From Rhizobium sp. NXC14 (GTDB taxonomy: Bacteria > Pseudomonadota > Alphaproteobacteria > Rhizobiales > Rhizobiaceae), in contig NZ_CP021030.1 in assembly GCF_002117485.1 (NCBI RefSeq), forward strand, positions 1,305,001 to 1,369,000: 64,000 nucleotides of DNA, given 5' to 3'. The notes beneath the pieces were generated by a model. It ran no database searches and was not told where the DNA came from. It saw only the letters and a list, made by a program, of their open reading frames with translations. Position numbers and translations under genes: made by a program. Positions 55,275-64,000 of this stretch are shown in pieces (positions within the stretch are counted from its first letter, which is position 1; each line of letters opens with the position of its first letter).

Positions 55275-55430
55275 CCGTCTGCACGCGGCGACCGTGACTA
55301 AACATTCCAAACATTACGAACTTTTCATTGGCTGGACAGTTCGCAGTAAGGTGCGCCATCCTATATCTTAAGTCATCGACTGATCCGGCGCCGCCGGTCT
55401 GAAGATCTAAGAACAAGAGAAGGTGCTCCA

Positions 55431-57017
55431 ATGCTCAAGAATTTCAACGGACGTCCGTCCCTCGCCACGGTGCTCAAGGCTTCTACCGTCGCCGGTATCG
55501 CAGCCGCTGTGCTCGCAACCGGCGTTCCGCTCGAAATCACCCGGTCTTACGCTGAAGCTGTCAAGGTTCAGGCGCCTGCCGTTCCGAGCTTCGCCAATGT
55601 CGTCGATGCCGTTTCACCCGCCGTCGTTTCCGTTCGCGTCGAAAACCGCGTCAACCCCGTCGCCGACAATGACGGCTTCTCCTTCGATTTCAACGGCCGC
55701 GGCTTCGACGATCTGCCTGACGATCACCCGCTGAAGCGGTTCTTCAAGCAATTCGGCCAGGATCCGAACGACCAGCAGGGCCACCAGCGGCGCTTCGGCC
55801 AGAACGGTCCGGGTGGCCCGAATGGTCCCGGTAAGGGCCGTCTGCGCCCGGTCGCTCAAGGCTCCGGCTTCTTCATCTCCGAAGACGGCTATATCGTTAC
55901 CAACAACCACGTGGTTTCCGACGGCCAGGCCTTCGTCGCGGTCATGAATGACGGCACCGAACTCGATGCCAAGCTGATCGGCAAGGATCCGCGCACTGAT
56001 CTCGCCGTCCTCAAGGTCGACGGCAAGGGTAAGAAGTTCACCTATGTCAACTGGGCCGACGACAACAATGTCCGCGTCGGCGACTGGGTTGTCGCCGTTG
56101 GCAATCCCTTCGGTCTCGGTGGCACGGTGACGGCCGGCATCGTTTCGGCCCGCGGCCGCGACATCGGCTCCGGTCCCTATGACGATTACCTGCAGGTGGA
56201 TGCGGCCGTGAACCGCGGCAACTCCGGCGGTCCGACCTTCAACCTCAACGGCGAAGTCGTCGGCATCAACACGGCGATCTTCTCGCCTTCGGGCGGCAGC
56301 GTCGGTATTGCCTTCGCGATTCCCGCCTCGACCGCAAGGGATGTCGTCGCCGATCTGATGAAGGATGGCCAGGTTTCCCGCGGCTGGTTGGGCGTCCAGA
56401 TCCAGCCGGTGACCAAGGATATCGCCGAGTCCATCGGCCTTTCCGAGCCGAGCGGCGCCCTCGTTGTCGCCCCGCAGCCCGGATCGCCGGGTGACAAGGC
56501 CGGCATGAAGGCCGGTGATGTCGTCACGGCACTCAATGGCGAAACGATCAAGGATGCCCGTGATCTCAGCCGCCGCATCGGCGCGATGCAGCCGGGCAGC
56601 AAGGCCGAGCTTTCGGTCTGGCGCGCCGGCAAAGCCCAGTCGCTCACCGTCGAACTCGGCACGCTGCCGGCCGATCAGAAGGATGCCAACGCCGACGACA
56701 ACAACAATCAGCCGCAGCAGCCTGAGGCACCGGCTTCCGAGAAGGCGCTTGCCGATCTTGGCCTGACCGTCGGCCCCTCCGATGACGGCAAGGGCCTGAC
56801 GATCACCGGCATCGATCCCGACTCTGACGCCGCCGACAAGGGCATCAAGGAAGGCGAAAAGATCACATCGGTCAACAATCAGGAGGTTTCCACTGCCGCC
56901 GATGTCGTCAAGGTGCTGAATCAGGCCAAGAAGGACGGCCGCACCCGCGCGCTGTTCCAGATCCAGTCCAGCGAAGGAAGCCGTTTCGTCGCGCTTCCGA
57001 TCAACGGCCAGGGCTGA
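55431..57017 (+). CDS. degP: Do family serine endopeptidase DegP
   Basis: 528 residues with a signal segment (about 1-43), a Gly/Asn/Gln-rich loop near 105-138, a trypsin domain with complete triad His160 (TNNHVV), Asp190 (DPRTDLAVL) and Ser265 (NRGNSGG), and two PDZ domains (about 310-395 and 435-525). A periplasmic quality-control protease. It follows the ccm operon by 156 bp and precedes a two-component pair, as in other rhizobia. AAGGTGC precedes the start. A terminator-like hairpin follows. Confidence 0.95.
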   Translation: MLKNFNGRPSLATVLKASTVAGIAAAVLATGVPLEITRSYAEAVKVQAPAVPSFANVVDAVSPAVVSVRVENRVNPVADNDGFSFDFNGRGFDDLPDDHPLKRFFKQFGQDPNDQQGHQRRFGQNGPGGPNGPGKGRLRPVAQGSGFFISEDGYIVTNNHVVSDGQAFVAVMNDGTELDAKLIGKDPRTDLAVLKVDGKGKKFTYVNWADDNNVRVGDWVVAVGNPFGLGGTVTAGIVSARGRDIGSGPYDDYLQVDAAVNRGNSGGPTFNLNGEVVGINTAIFSPSGGSVGIAFAIPASTARDVVADLMKDGQVSRGWLGVQIQPVTKDIAESIGLSEPSGALVVAPQPGSPGDKAGMKAGDVVTALNGETIKDARDLSRRIGAMQPGSKAELSVWRAGKAQSLTVELGTLPADQKDANADDNNNQPQQPEAPASEKALADLGLTVGPSDDGKGLTITGIDPDSDAADKGIKEGEKITSVNNQEVSTAADVVKVLNQAKKDGRTRALFQIQSSEGSRFVALPINGQG

Positions 57018-57033
57018 TCCGCAAAGAAAATCG

Positions 57034-57063
57034 GAGCCGTGCGGATCAACGTCCGCGCGGCTC
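57034..57063 (+). terminator. Terminator-like hairpin after degP
   Basis: GAGCCG-T-GCGGA (57034-57045) pairs with TCCGC-G-CGGCTC (57052-57063), followed by GTTTCTTCT. It would end the degP transcript before the downstream two-component pair. Confidence 0.65.
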
Positions 57064-57093
57064 GTTTCTTCTGACCTTTCAAGGATGATCGCG

Positions 57094-57840
57094 ATGAGCG
57101 CCGCCTCGCAGCAAGATGCTTTGAGCCTTGCCGAAACGCAGCCGGTGGGTAATGTCGGCCGCATGAAGATTCTCATCATCGAAGATGATCTCGAAGCCGC
57201 GGCCTACCTCACGAAAGCCTTTCGTGAGGCGGGCATCGTCGCCGATCACGCCAGCGACGGCGAGGCCGGCTTGTTCATGGGGTCGGAGAACACCTACGAC
57301 GTTATCGTCATCGATCGCATGCTGCCGCGCCGGGACGGACTTTCGGTCATCAGCGAATTGCGCCGCAAGGGCATCCACACGCCGGTCCTCATCCTCTCCG
57401 CCCTTGGCCAGGTCGACGACCGCGTCACCGGCCTTCGTGCCGGCGGCGACGATTACCTGCCAAAGCCCTATGCCTTCAGTGAGCTGCTGGCGCGCGTCGA
57501 AGTGCTCGGCCGCCGCAAGGGCACGCCGGAACAGGACGTCGTCTATCGCGTCGGCGATCTTGAACTCGACCGGCTCTCCCACGAGGTGCGCCGCGGCGGC
57601 AAGGAAATCCCGCTGCAGCCGCGCGAGTTCCGCCTGCTCGAATATCTGATGAAGAATGCCGGCCAGGTGGTCACCCGAACGATGCTGCTCGAAAATGTCT
57701 GGGACTATCACTTCGACCCGCAGACCAACGTCATCGACGTCCATGTCTCGCGCCTGCGCTCGAAGATCGAGAAGGACTTCAGCCAGCCGCTCCTCAAGAC
57801 CATTCGGGGTGCGGGGTATATGATCAAGGATGAGGGATGA
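57094..57840 (+). CDS. OmpR-type response regulator
   Basis: 248 residues from the ATG at 57094 (AAGGA eight bases upstream), or 225 from the ATG at 57163 where the receiver domain begins (MKILIIEDD). Receiver with Asp74 (VIDRMLPRRDG, numbered from 57094) and Lys in PKPYAFSE, then an OmpR winged helix (PREFRLLEYLMKNAGQVVTRTMLLENVWDYHFDPQTNVIDVHVSRLR). It is cotranscribed with the following kinase (4-bp overlap ATGA) and lies after degP, so it may respond to envelope stress. Confidence 0.88.
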   Translation: MSAASQQDALSLAETQPVGNVGRMKILIIEDDLEAAAYLTKAFREAGIVADHASDGEAGLFMGSENTYDVIVIDRMLPRRDGLSVISELRRKGIHTPVLILSALGQVDDRVTGLRAGGDDYLPKPYAFSELLARVEVLGRRKGTPEQDVVYRVGDLELDRLSHEVRRGGKEIPLQPREFRLLEYLMKNAGQVVTRTMLLENVWDYHFDPQTNVIDVHVSRLRSKIEKDFSQPLLKTIRGAGYMIKDEG

Positions 57841-59249
57841 GCCGCTTCAGGGTTCTCTTCAAGTCCACCGCAGTCCGCCTCTCGGCACTCTACATTCTAC
57901 TATTCGCCATCTGCGCCGCGACGCTCGTCTTCTATGTGACGGCGATGTCGGAACGGCTGCTGACAGGCCAGATTCGCGATGCCGTCCGGCAGGAGGTGGA
58001 GCAGGTGCAGCGCGCCTATGACACCGGCGGCATGAACCTTCTGCTGCGCACGATGGAACGGCGTGCCCGTCAGCCCGGCGCCAATCTCTACATCATCGCC
58101 GGTCCTTCGGGGGATATTCTCGCCGGGAACGTCGCCTCGGTGCAGCCCGGTGTCTTCGAGGAGGTCGGCTGGACCTCGGCTCCTTTCGCCTATCAGCGTT
58201 ATACAGACGGCGGTGGTATCGAGCGCCGCCATAAGGCGATCGCCAACATTTTCGTGCTCGACAACGGCTTGAGAATCCTGGTCGGCCGCGACCTGGGCGA
58301 TCCCGAGCGCTTCCGCCTGCTGGTGCGCCAGGCGCTGATGGTGGCTTTGGCGATCATGGGGCTCGGCGCGATCATCATTTGGTTCGGCATTGGGCGCAAC
58401 GCACTGAAACGCATTGACCGCATGTCGGATGCGAGCAAGAAGATCATGGCAGGCGATCTCTCGCAACGCCTGCCGGTCGGCGGCTCCGGCGACGAGTTCG
58501 ACCGGCTGTCGATGTCGCTGAACACCATGCTGGAACGTATCGAGAAGTTGAATGAAGGCTTGCGGCAGGTCTCAGACAACATTGCCCATGATCTCAAGAC
58601 ACCGCTGACACGGCTACGCAACAAGGCCGCCGATGCGCTCGATATGACGGATGGCGATACGCGTCGCGTCGCCCTCGAAGGCATTATTAGCGAATCGGAT
58701 CAGCTGATCCGCACCTTCAACGCCCTGCTGATGATCTCCCGCGTCGAGGCCGGGTCGGTCGCGGCGGAGATGTCGCCGGTGGAGCTTTCGGCAATCGTTT
58801 CCGACAGTGCCGAACTTTATGAACCCGCAGCGGAGGAGGCCGGTCTCGGCCTCAGCGCCAGTGTCGAGCCGGGCATCGAGGTGCAGGGCAATCGCGAGCT
58901 GATCGGCCAGGCGATCTTCAATCTGCTTGACAATGCGATTAAATATTCCTCCGATACGGAAGGTGCGGGCGAAGTGTCGCTCAAGCTCGCCCGCCACCCG
59001 GACGGCATCTGCCTGTCGGTGGCCGACCATGGGCCTGGCGTTCCGGCCGACCGGCGCGACGACGTGGTGAAGCGCTTCGTTCGCCTCGACGAGAGCCGTT
59101 CGAAGCCCGGCACAGGGCTCGGGCTTTCGCTGGTGGAAGCAGTGATGGAGCTGCATAACGGCCGACTGGAACTCTCCGACACCAATCCCGACAAGCCTGA
59201 ACAGCGCGGGTTGACGGTCAGCATGATCTTCCCGGCAAAGGTCGCCTGA
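57837..59249 (+). CDS. Sensor histidine kinase
   Basis: 470 residues. Two membrane helices (about 16-36 and 165-185), a HAMP domain (RIDRMSDASKKIMAGDLSQRLPVGGSGDEFDRL), a HisKA motif NIAHDLKTPLTRL (His251) and a HATPase domain with NLLDNAIKYSSDTEG, DHGPGVPADRRDDV and GTGLGLSLVEAVM. It is coupled to the response regulator by a 4-bp overlap and lies just before glnE. Confidence 0.9.
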   Translation: MSRFRVLFKSTAVRLSALYILLFAICAATLVFYVTAMSERLLTGQIRDAVRQEVEQVQRAYDTGGMNLLLRTMERRARQPGANLYIIAGPSGDILAGNVASVQPGVFEEVGWTSAPFAYQRYTDGGGIERRHKAIANIFVLDNGLRILVGRDLGDPERFRLLVRQALMVALAIMGLGAIIIWFGIGRNALKRIDRMSDASKKIMAGDLSQRLPVGGSGDEFDRLSMSLNTMLERIEKLNEGLRQVSDNIAHDLKTPLTRLRNKAADALDMTDGDTRRVALEGIISESDQLIRTFNALLMISRVEAGSVAAEMSPVELSAIVSDSAELYEPAAEEAGLGLSASVEPGIEVQGNRELIGQAIFNLLDNAIKYSSDTEGAGEVSLKLARHPDGICLSVADHGPGVPADRRDDVVKRFVRLDESRSKPGTGLGLSLVEAVMELHNGRLELSDTNPDKPEQRGLTVSMIFPAKVA

Positions 59250-59384
59250 GGGTCTTGTCCGATTGCGATAGGCTGAATCGCGTATTGGCGGTTTTCCACC
59301 AGGACACTAAGTTACCTCCAAACCGAAGGCGGCGACCCCGATTCCAAATAATCGCCACGCCTTCTGCAGAGCCAGGGAGAGCGC

Positions 59385-62342
59385 ATGCTGACGAAATCGA
59401 CGCATGGCCTGAAGGATGTCGCTGAAGGGCTACTGCGTCCGCTGAGCCAGACGGAGCTGAAGCTGGCGCTGACCGATCTGCAGGAGGCGGGCAAAAGCGA
59501 GCCGTTAATTGCGGCAACGCTGAAGACGGACGAGCGGGTGCGCGACTTCATCGCCGCCGTGCTGTCGCTGTCGCCCTACTTGCGTGAAATCGTCAATCTC
59601 GACCCCGCCGTCCTTGCCGGCGCCATCAGCGAACCGCTGGAGCCGCAGATCGAAGCGCTGATCGCCGAGGCGCGAAGCTGCTGGCGGCGGGACGGTGAAG
59701 GGGCGGCGCCGGGGGAATCCGTGGTGATGAGCAGGCTGCGCATCATCAAGCGCAAGGCCGCTTTTCTCGTTGCGCTCGCCGATCTCTCGCGCATTTTCGA
59801 CAGCCGGACGACAACGGCCTGGCTGAGCGCGCTTGCCGAGGCTTCGGTCGCGGCTGCGGTCGACCATCTGCTGCTTTCGGCGCATGAGGGGGGAAAGCTC
59901 AGGCTGCACGATCCGGCCAAACCAAGCGAGGGCTCGGGCCTGATCGTGCTCGGCATGGGAAAGCTCGGCGCGTCCGAACTCAACTATTCCTCCGATATCG
60001 ATCTCGTCGTCTTCTTTGACGAACAGGCCGGCATCGTGCCCGACCCGGATGATGCGATCGAGATTTTTCCCAGGTTGATGCGCCGGCTGGTGCGCATCCT
60101 GCAGGAGCGCACGGCGGACGGCTACGTTTTCCGCACCGATCTCAGATTGCGTCCCGATCCCGGCTCGACGCCGCTGGCGATCCCGGTTGACGCGGCGATG
60201 ATCTATTATGAGGGCAGGGGCCAGAACTGGGAGCGGGCGGCCTTCATCAAGGCGCGCGCCGTCGCCGGAGACCTTGCGGCCGGCGGCGAGTTCCTGCGCG
60301 GACTCGGCCCTTTCGTCTTCCGCAAATATCTCGATTACGCGGCGATCGCCGATATCCACTCGATCAAGCGGCAGATCCACGCGCATAAGGGCCACGGCGC
60401 GATCGCCGTCAAGGGTCATAATGTCAAGCTCGGCCGCGGCGGCATTCGCGAAATCGAATTCTTCGTCCAGACGCAGCAGCTGATTGCCGGCGGCCGCATG
60501 CCGGCGCTGCGCGCCCGGGCGACGGAGGAGACACTCCGTGAACTCACCAAGGCGAAATGGATCGATGCGGAAACGCGCGACGAACTGACGGAGGCCTACT
60601 GGTTCCTGCGTGACGTCGAGCATCGCATTCAGATGGTGCGCGACGAGCAGACTCACCTTCTGCCGGAGACCGACGCCGACCTGAAGCGCATCGCCTTCAT
60701 GATGGGCTTTCCCGACACGCCGAGCTTTTCCGAAAGGCTGGTCAGTGTCCTGAAAACGGTCGAGCGTCGTTACGCCCGCCTATTCGAGCAGGAGAGCAAG
60801 CTTTCCAGCGAAACCGGAAACCTCGTCTTCACCGGCCAGGGCGACGACCCGGACACGCTGGAGACGCTGAAGAAGCTTGGTTTCACCAGACCATCCGACA
60901 TTTCGCGCATCATCCGCACTTGGCACTACGGCCGCTATCGCGCGACGCAATCGGTGGAGGCGCGTGAAAGACTGACGGAGCTGGCACCGGAGCTGCTGCG
61001 CGTCTTCGGCGAAAGCAAGCGTGCCGACGAGGCGCTGCTGCGCTTCGACAGCTTCATCTCGGGCCTTCCCGCCGGCATCCAGCTCTTCTCGCTGCTCGGC
61101 AGCAATCCGGCGCTCCTGTCGCTAATCGTCAACATCATGTCCTCGGCGCCCCGCCTGGCCGAAGTGATTGCCGCCAAGCCGCATGTCTTCGACGGCATGC
61201 TCGATCCCGGCCTGATGGCCGAGCTGCCGACCCGCGAGCATCTCGGCGAACGCCTGAAGGGCTCTCTTGCCCAGGCGCGCCATTATGAGGAAGTGCTCGA
61301 CCGGCTGCGCATCTTCGCCGCCGAACAGCGCTTCCTCATCGGCATCCGCCTGCTCACCGGCGCAATCAATGGCGCAATGGCCGCCCGCGCCTTTACCCAT
61401 CTCGCCGATCTCATCATTGCGGCCGCACTCGATGCCGTGGTGAGCGAGATGCGGGCGGCGCATGGCGATTATCCGGGTGGCCGCATCGCCATATCAGGCA
61501 TGGGCAAGCTCGGCAGCTTTGAGCTGACCGCAGGTTCCGACATCGATCTGATCCTGCTCTATGATTATGACGAAGCGGCTTCCGAATCCGACGGGCCAAA
61601 GCCGCTCGACTCGACGCGCTATTTCACCCGCATCACCCAGCGACTGATCGCCGCCCTGTCGGCGCCGACCGCCGAGGGCGTACTTTACGAGGTCGATATG
61701 CGGCTGCGTCCCTCCGGCAACAAGGGCCCGGTCGCCACCCGCATCAATGCCTTCCGCAAATACCAGCGCGAAGAGGCCTGGACGTGGGAGCATATGGCGC
61801 TCAGCCGCGCCCGGTTGATCTCAGGCGATGACAGCCTGATCTCCGAGGCGGAACATATTATTCGCGAGGTGCTGACTTCAGATCGCGACATCGCCAAGGT
61901 GGCGCATGACGTTGCCGAGATGCGCGAACTGATCGACAAGGAAAAGCCGCCATCCGGCCCCTGGGACTTGAAGCACATTCCCGGCGGCGTCATCGATCTC
62001 GAATTCATCGCCCAGTATCTGGCGTTGATCGCACCAACCAAGGGCATCGACATTGTCGTGAATGGCAAGAGCACCGGCGAGGCCCTTAAGTTGCTTGGTG
62101 ACCGACTGATGGCGACTGCCGACCTCGACACGTGCCTCGAAGCCTTCACGCTCTACACCAGTCTTTCACAGCTGATCCGGCTCTGCATCGAGAGCGAGTT
62201 CGACCCGAACGACGCGCCCGCCGGCCTAATCGAGCTCGTCTGCCGTGCCGGCGACTGCCCTGACATCAGGACGCTGGAAGGCGAGGTGAAGCGGCTTTCG
62301 AAGGCAGTGAGAAAGATATTCTTGAATACCGTGAAAGCCTAA
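59385..62342 (+). CDS. glnE: Bifunctional glutamine synthetase adenylyltransferase / deadenylase
   Basis: 985 residues, the usual GlnE length. The two nucleotidyltransferase signature motifs are seen: GMGKLGASELNYSSDIDLVVFFD in the deadenylylase half (about 190-212) and GMGKLGSFELTAGSDIDLILLYD in the adenylylase half (about 704-725), with intervening regulatory helices. It controls glutamine synthetase by adding or removing AMP in response to GlnB/PII. The 3' end overlaps the next gene's 3' end by 4 bp on the opposite strand. Confidence 0.96.
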   Translation: MLTKSTHGLKDVAEGLLRPLSQTELKLALTDLQEAGKSEPLIAATLKTDERVRDFIAAVLSLSPYLREIVNLDPAVLAGAISEPLEPQIEALIAEARSCWRRDGEGAAPGESVVMSRLRIIKRKAAFLVALADLSRIFDSRTTTAWLSALAEASVAAAVDHLLLSAHEGGKLRLHDPAKPSEGSGLIVLGMGKLGASELNYSSDIDLVVFFDEQAGIVPDPDDAIEIFPRLMRRLVRILQERTADGYVFRTDLRLRPDPGSTPLAIPVDAAMIYYEGRGQNWERAAFIKARAVAGDLAAGGEFLRGLGPFVFRKYLDYAAIADIHSIKRQIHAHKGHGAIAVKGHNVKLGRGGIREIEFFVQTQQLIAGGRMPALRARATEETLRELTKAKWIDAETRDELTEAYWFLRDVEHRIQMVRDEQTHLLPETDADLKRIAFMMGFPDTPSFSERLVSVLKTVERRYARLFEQESKLSSETGNLVFTGQGDDPDTLETLKKLGFTRPSDISRIIRTWHYGRYRATQSVEARERLTELAPELLRVFGESKRADEALLRFDSFISGLPAGIQLFSLLGSNPALLSLIVNIMSSAPRLAEVIAAKPHVFDGMLDPGLMAELPTREHLGERLKGSLAQARHYEEVLDRLRIFAAEQRFLIGIRLLTGAINGAMAARAFTHLADLIIAAALDAVVSEMRAAHGDYPGGRIAISGMGKLGSFELTAGSDIDLILLYDYDEAASESDGPKPLDSTRYFTRITQRLIAALSAPTAEGVLYEVDMRLRPSGNKGPVATRINAFRKYQREEAWTWEHMALSRARLISGDDSLISEAEHIIREVLTSDRDIAKVAHDVAEMRELIDKEKPPSGPWDLKHIPGGVIDLEFIAQYLALIAPTKGIDIVVNGKSTGEALKLLGDRLMATADLDTCLEAFTLYTSLSQLIRLCIESEFDPNDAPAGLIELVCRAGDCPDIRTLEGEVKRLSKAVRKIFLNTVKA

Positions 62343-64000
62343 ACATCATCCGGAATGCGCAGCGAGATCACCGTGCCCACAGCTTCGCGGGAGCGGATCT
62401 TCATGCGGCCGCCATGCAGCGAAGTCAGCGAGCGGGAAATGGCGAGGCCGAGGCCGGAGCCGCCCTTGCTCTTGGCGTATTGGCTCTGCACCTGTTCGAA
62501 CGGCTGGCCGATTTTCGACAGCGCCGAGCGCGGGATGCCGATGCCGGTATCGGCGATGGTGACGAAGACGGCGCCGTCGACGCGGCGTGTGCGCAATGCG
62601 ATGCGGCCGCCATCGTCGGTGAACTTCACCGCATTGGAGAGCAAGTTGAGAAGCACCTGTTTCATCGCTCGGCGGTCTGCCGTCAGCGTCAGGCCCGACG
62701 AGATGCGCTGCTCGATGACGATGTTCTTTTCGGCCGCCGGAATGGCGGTAAAACGCAGGCTTTCCTCGATCAGCGGCACGAGGTCGATGCGCTCGCGGTG
62801 CAGCTTCAGATGGCCGGCCTCGATCTTCGACATGTCGAGAATGTCATTGATGACGTTCAGCAGATGTTTGCCGCTGTCATGGATATCGCGGGCATATTCG
62901 TCATATTTCAGCGAGCCGAGCGGCCCGAACATCTGGTTCTGTAGGATCTCGGAGAAGCCGAGGATGGCGTTGAGCGGGGTGCGCAGCTCATGCGACATGT
63001 TGGCGAGGAATTCCGACTTCGCCTTGTTGGCGGCTTCGGCCCGTTCCTTCTCCGCCTGATAGTTGGCGTTGGCGGTCGAAAGCTCGGCCTTCTGGAGCTC
63101 CAGCGTCTGACGCGAGGCGGAGAGATCGCCGATCGTTGCCATCAGCCGGCGTTCGGATTCGCGCAGCCGCTCCTGATGACGTTTCATTAGCGTAATATCG
63201 GTGCCGACGGAGACCCTGCCACCGTCGCGCGTGCGCCGTTCATTGATCTGCAGCCAGCGCTCGTCGGCAAGCTGCACCTCCGTCGTGCGCCCCGAGCCGT
63301 CGGCATCGGCGACCCGCCGCTCGATGACGGGGCGGGCGGCGGCGGCATTGACGATCGAGCGCTCGGTGCCGGGCACCAGCACGCTGTCCGGCAGGCCGTA
63401 GGCTTCCTGGAAATGCGTGTTGCACATGACGAGCCGATCGTTCTTGTCCCAGAGCACGAAGGCTTCGGAGGTGCATTCGATGGCGTCGGCGAGCCGCTGG
63501 TCGGCTTCGGCATAGCGCTGGGCGAGCCGGTGCTGTTCGGTCACGTCCATGGCGATGCCGATCAGGTGCATGCGGCCGGAATTGCTGCGGATCACCTGGG
63601 CGCGGGCGCGCAGCCAGACATAGTGGCCACCGGCATGGCGCATGCGGAAGATCTGGTCGACCTGACCGGAATGGCCGTTGGCGATGGCGCGGGCGATCTC
63701 ATAGAGGCCGCCGTCATCCGGATGCATCAGCCGCGCGGCCTCGCCGAAGCCCAGCGTCTTGTCCGAACCCGGCAGGCCGAGCATGTCGTACATCGAACGC
63801 GACCAGAAGAATTCGCGGTTCTCGAAATCGAAATCCCAGAGGCCGCAACGGCCGCGCGACAGCGCCGTCTCGACGCGCAGGTTCGATTCCAGGAAGATAT
63901 CGTCGGCGTCGCGGGCGCGCTTCACCTGGGTGTAATAGGCATAGAGGATGACGAGCAGGATCGAGGATATGCCGGCAAACAGCGTGACGTTGAGCGCCAG
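62339..64000 (-). CDS. PAS domain sensor histidine kinase, 5' end beyond the window
   Basis: The frame stays open to the window end, so the N-terminus is missing. The visible part starts with a membrane helix (TLFAGISSILLVILYAYYTQ), then PAS domains (about the next 300 residues: WDFDFENREFFWSRSMYDMLG, ADAIECTSEAFVLWDKNDRLVMCN), a coiled-coil linker and a HisKA H-box NMSHELRTPLNAILGFSE, followed by HATPase motifs NLLSNAVKFTDDGG, DTGIGIPRS and GSGLGLAISRSL. It resembles the PAS kinases acting on the CtrA-regulating DivK pathway in alphaproteobacteria; that role is inference. Confidence 0.85.
   Translation of the reverse strand: MALNVTLFAGISSILLVILYAYYTQVKRARDADDIFLESNLRVETALSRGRCGLWDFDFENREFFWSRSMYDMLGLPGSDKTLGFGEAARLMHPDDGGLYEIARAIANGHSGQVDQIFRMRHAGGHYVWLRARAQVIRSNSGRMHLIGIAMDVTEQHRLAQRYAEADQRLADAIECTSEAFVLWDKNDRLVMCNTHFQEAYGLPDSVLVPGTERSIVNAAAARPVIERRVADADGSGRTTEVQLADERWLQINERRTRDGGRVSVGTDITLMKRHQERLRESERRLMATIGDLSASRQTLELQKAELSTANANYQAEKERAEAANKAKSEFLANMSHELRTPLNAILGFSEILQNQMFGPLGSLKYDEYARDIHDSGKHLLNVINDILDMSKIEAGHLKLHRERIDLVPLIEESLRFTAIPAAEKNIVIEQRISSGLTLTADRRAMKQVLLNLLSNAVKFTDDGGRIALRTRRVDGAVFVTIADTGIGIPRSALSKIGQPFEQVQSQYAKSKGGSGLGLAISRSLTSLHGGRMKIRSREAVGTVISLRIPDDV

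Noticed and set aside
55614..57179. 521-codon open frame opposite degP
   Set aside because: Antisense shadow of degP and the start of the next gene; no domain match seen.
59505..60656. 383-codon open frame opposite glnE
   Set aside because: Antisense shadow of glnE.

Overview
The window looks like the chromosome of a fast-growing rhizobium (Rhizobium leguminosarum / R. etli group). Supporting signs are the high GC content, a Ros/MucR zinc-finger regulator, a feuP-feuQ pair next to cycHJKL-type cytochrome c maturation genes, degP and glnE, a CIRCE-controlled groESL operon, a ROSE-type thermosensor leader on a small heat shock gene, and rhizobial intergenic palindromic repeats. The species assignment is inferred from gene content; no database was searched. 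No rRNA, tRNA, CRISPR array, complete insertion sequence or prophage was seen.

Layout. 0-7.8 kb: end of a polysaccharide deacetylase gene, an FAD oxidoreductase with an AI-2E-type permease, a two-domain VOC protein preceded by a 22-residue twin-arginine mini-ORF, a universal stress protein, a hemolysin III-type membrane protein, a GNAT acetyltransferase, a pentapeptide-repeat protein and a Usg-like protein. 7.9-20.4 kb: a protein-quality-control and stress island: groES-groEL, a small protein with a KRAIL..WA motif, a GT4 glycosyltransferase with a glycogen-debranching-type glucosidase, two Hsp20 genes, an NDUFS4-like protein, an RNA polymerase omega-like protein, an SPW membrane protein, a DegQ/HtrA protease and a second-type FtsH. 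20.6-37 kb: msrB, rosR/mucR, sufE-like, a PAS histidine kinase overlapping a peptidoglycan-binding protein, a soluble chemotaxis receptor, a 307-bp MITE-like repeat, DUF genes, a DUF1254/DUF1214 pair, a bifunctional penicillin-binding protein and a TetR/SDR divergent pair.

37-48 kb: small and accessory genes, among them an HtrA-like protein that has lost its catalytic triad, a MocR regulator, a LysR regulator divergent from a frameshifted glutathione S-transferase, a pyridoxamine-phosphate-oxidase-like protein, a truncated TetR remnant, a GH19-like lysozyme and an MFS transporter. 48-64 kb: a conserved core block of feuP-feuQ, a lipoprotein, ccmIEFH (cycHJKL), degP, a second OmpR/HK pair, glnE and the start of a PAS sensor kinase cut by the window end.

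The most interesting region is the 7.9-20.4 kb island. Its set of foldases, holdases, a membrane protein, a periplasmic protease and FtsH resembles the functional content of the transmissible heat-resistance loci of gamma- and betaproteobacteria, but it is built from different genes and adds omega-like and NDUFS4-like paralogues. Two of its uncharacterised proteins share a roughly 60-residue motif that I found by comparing them directly.
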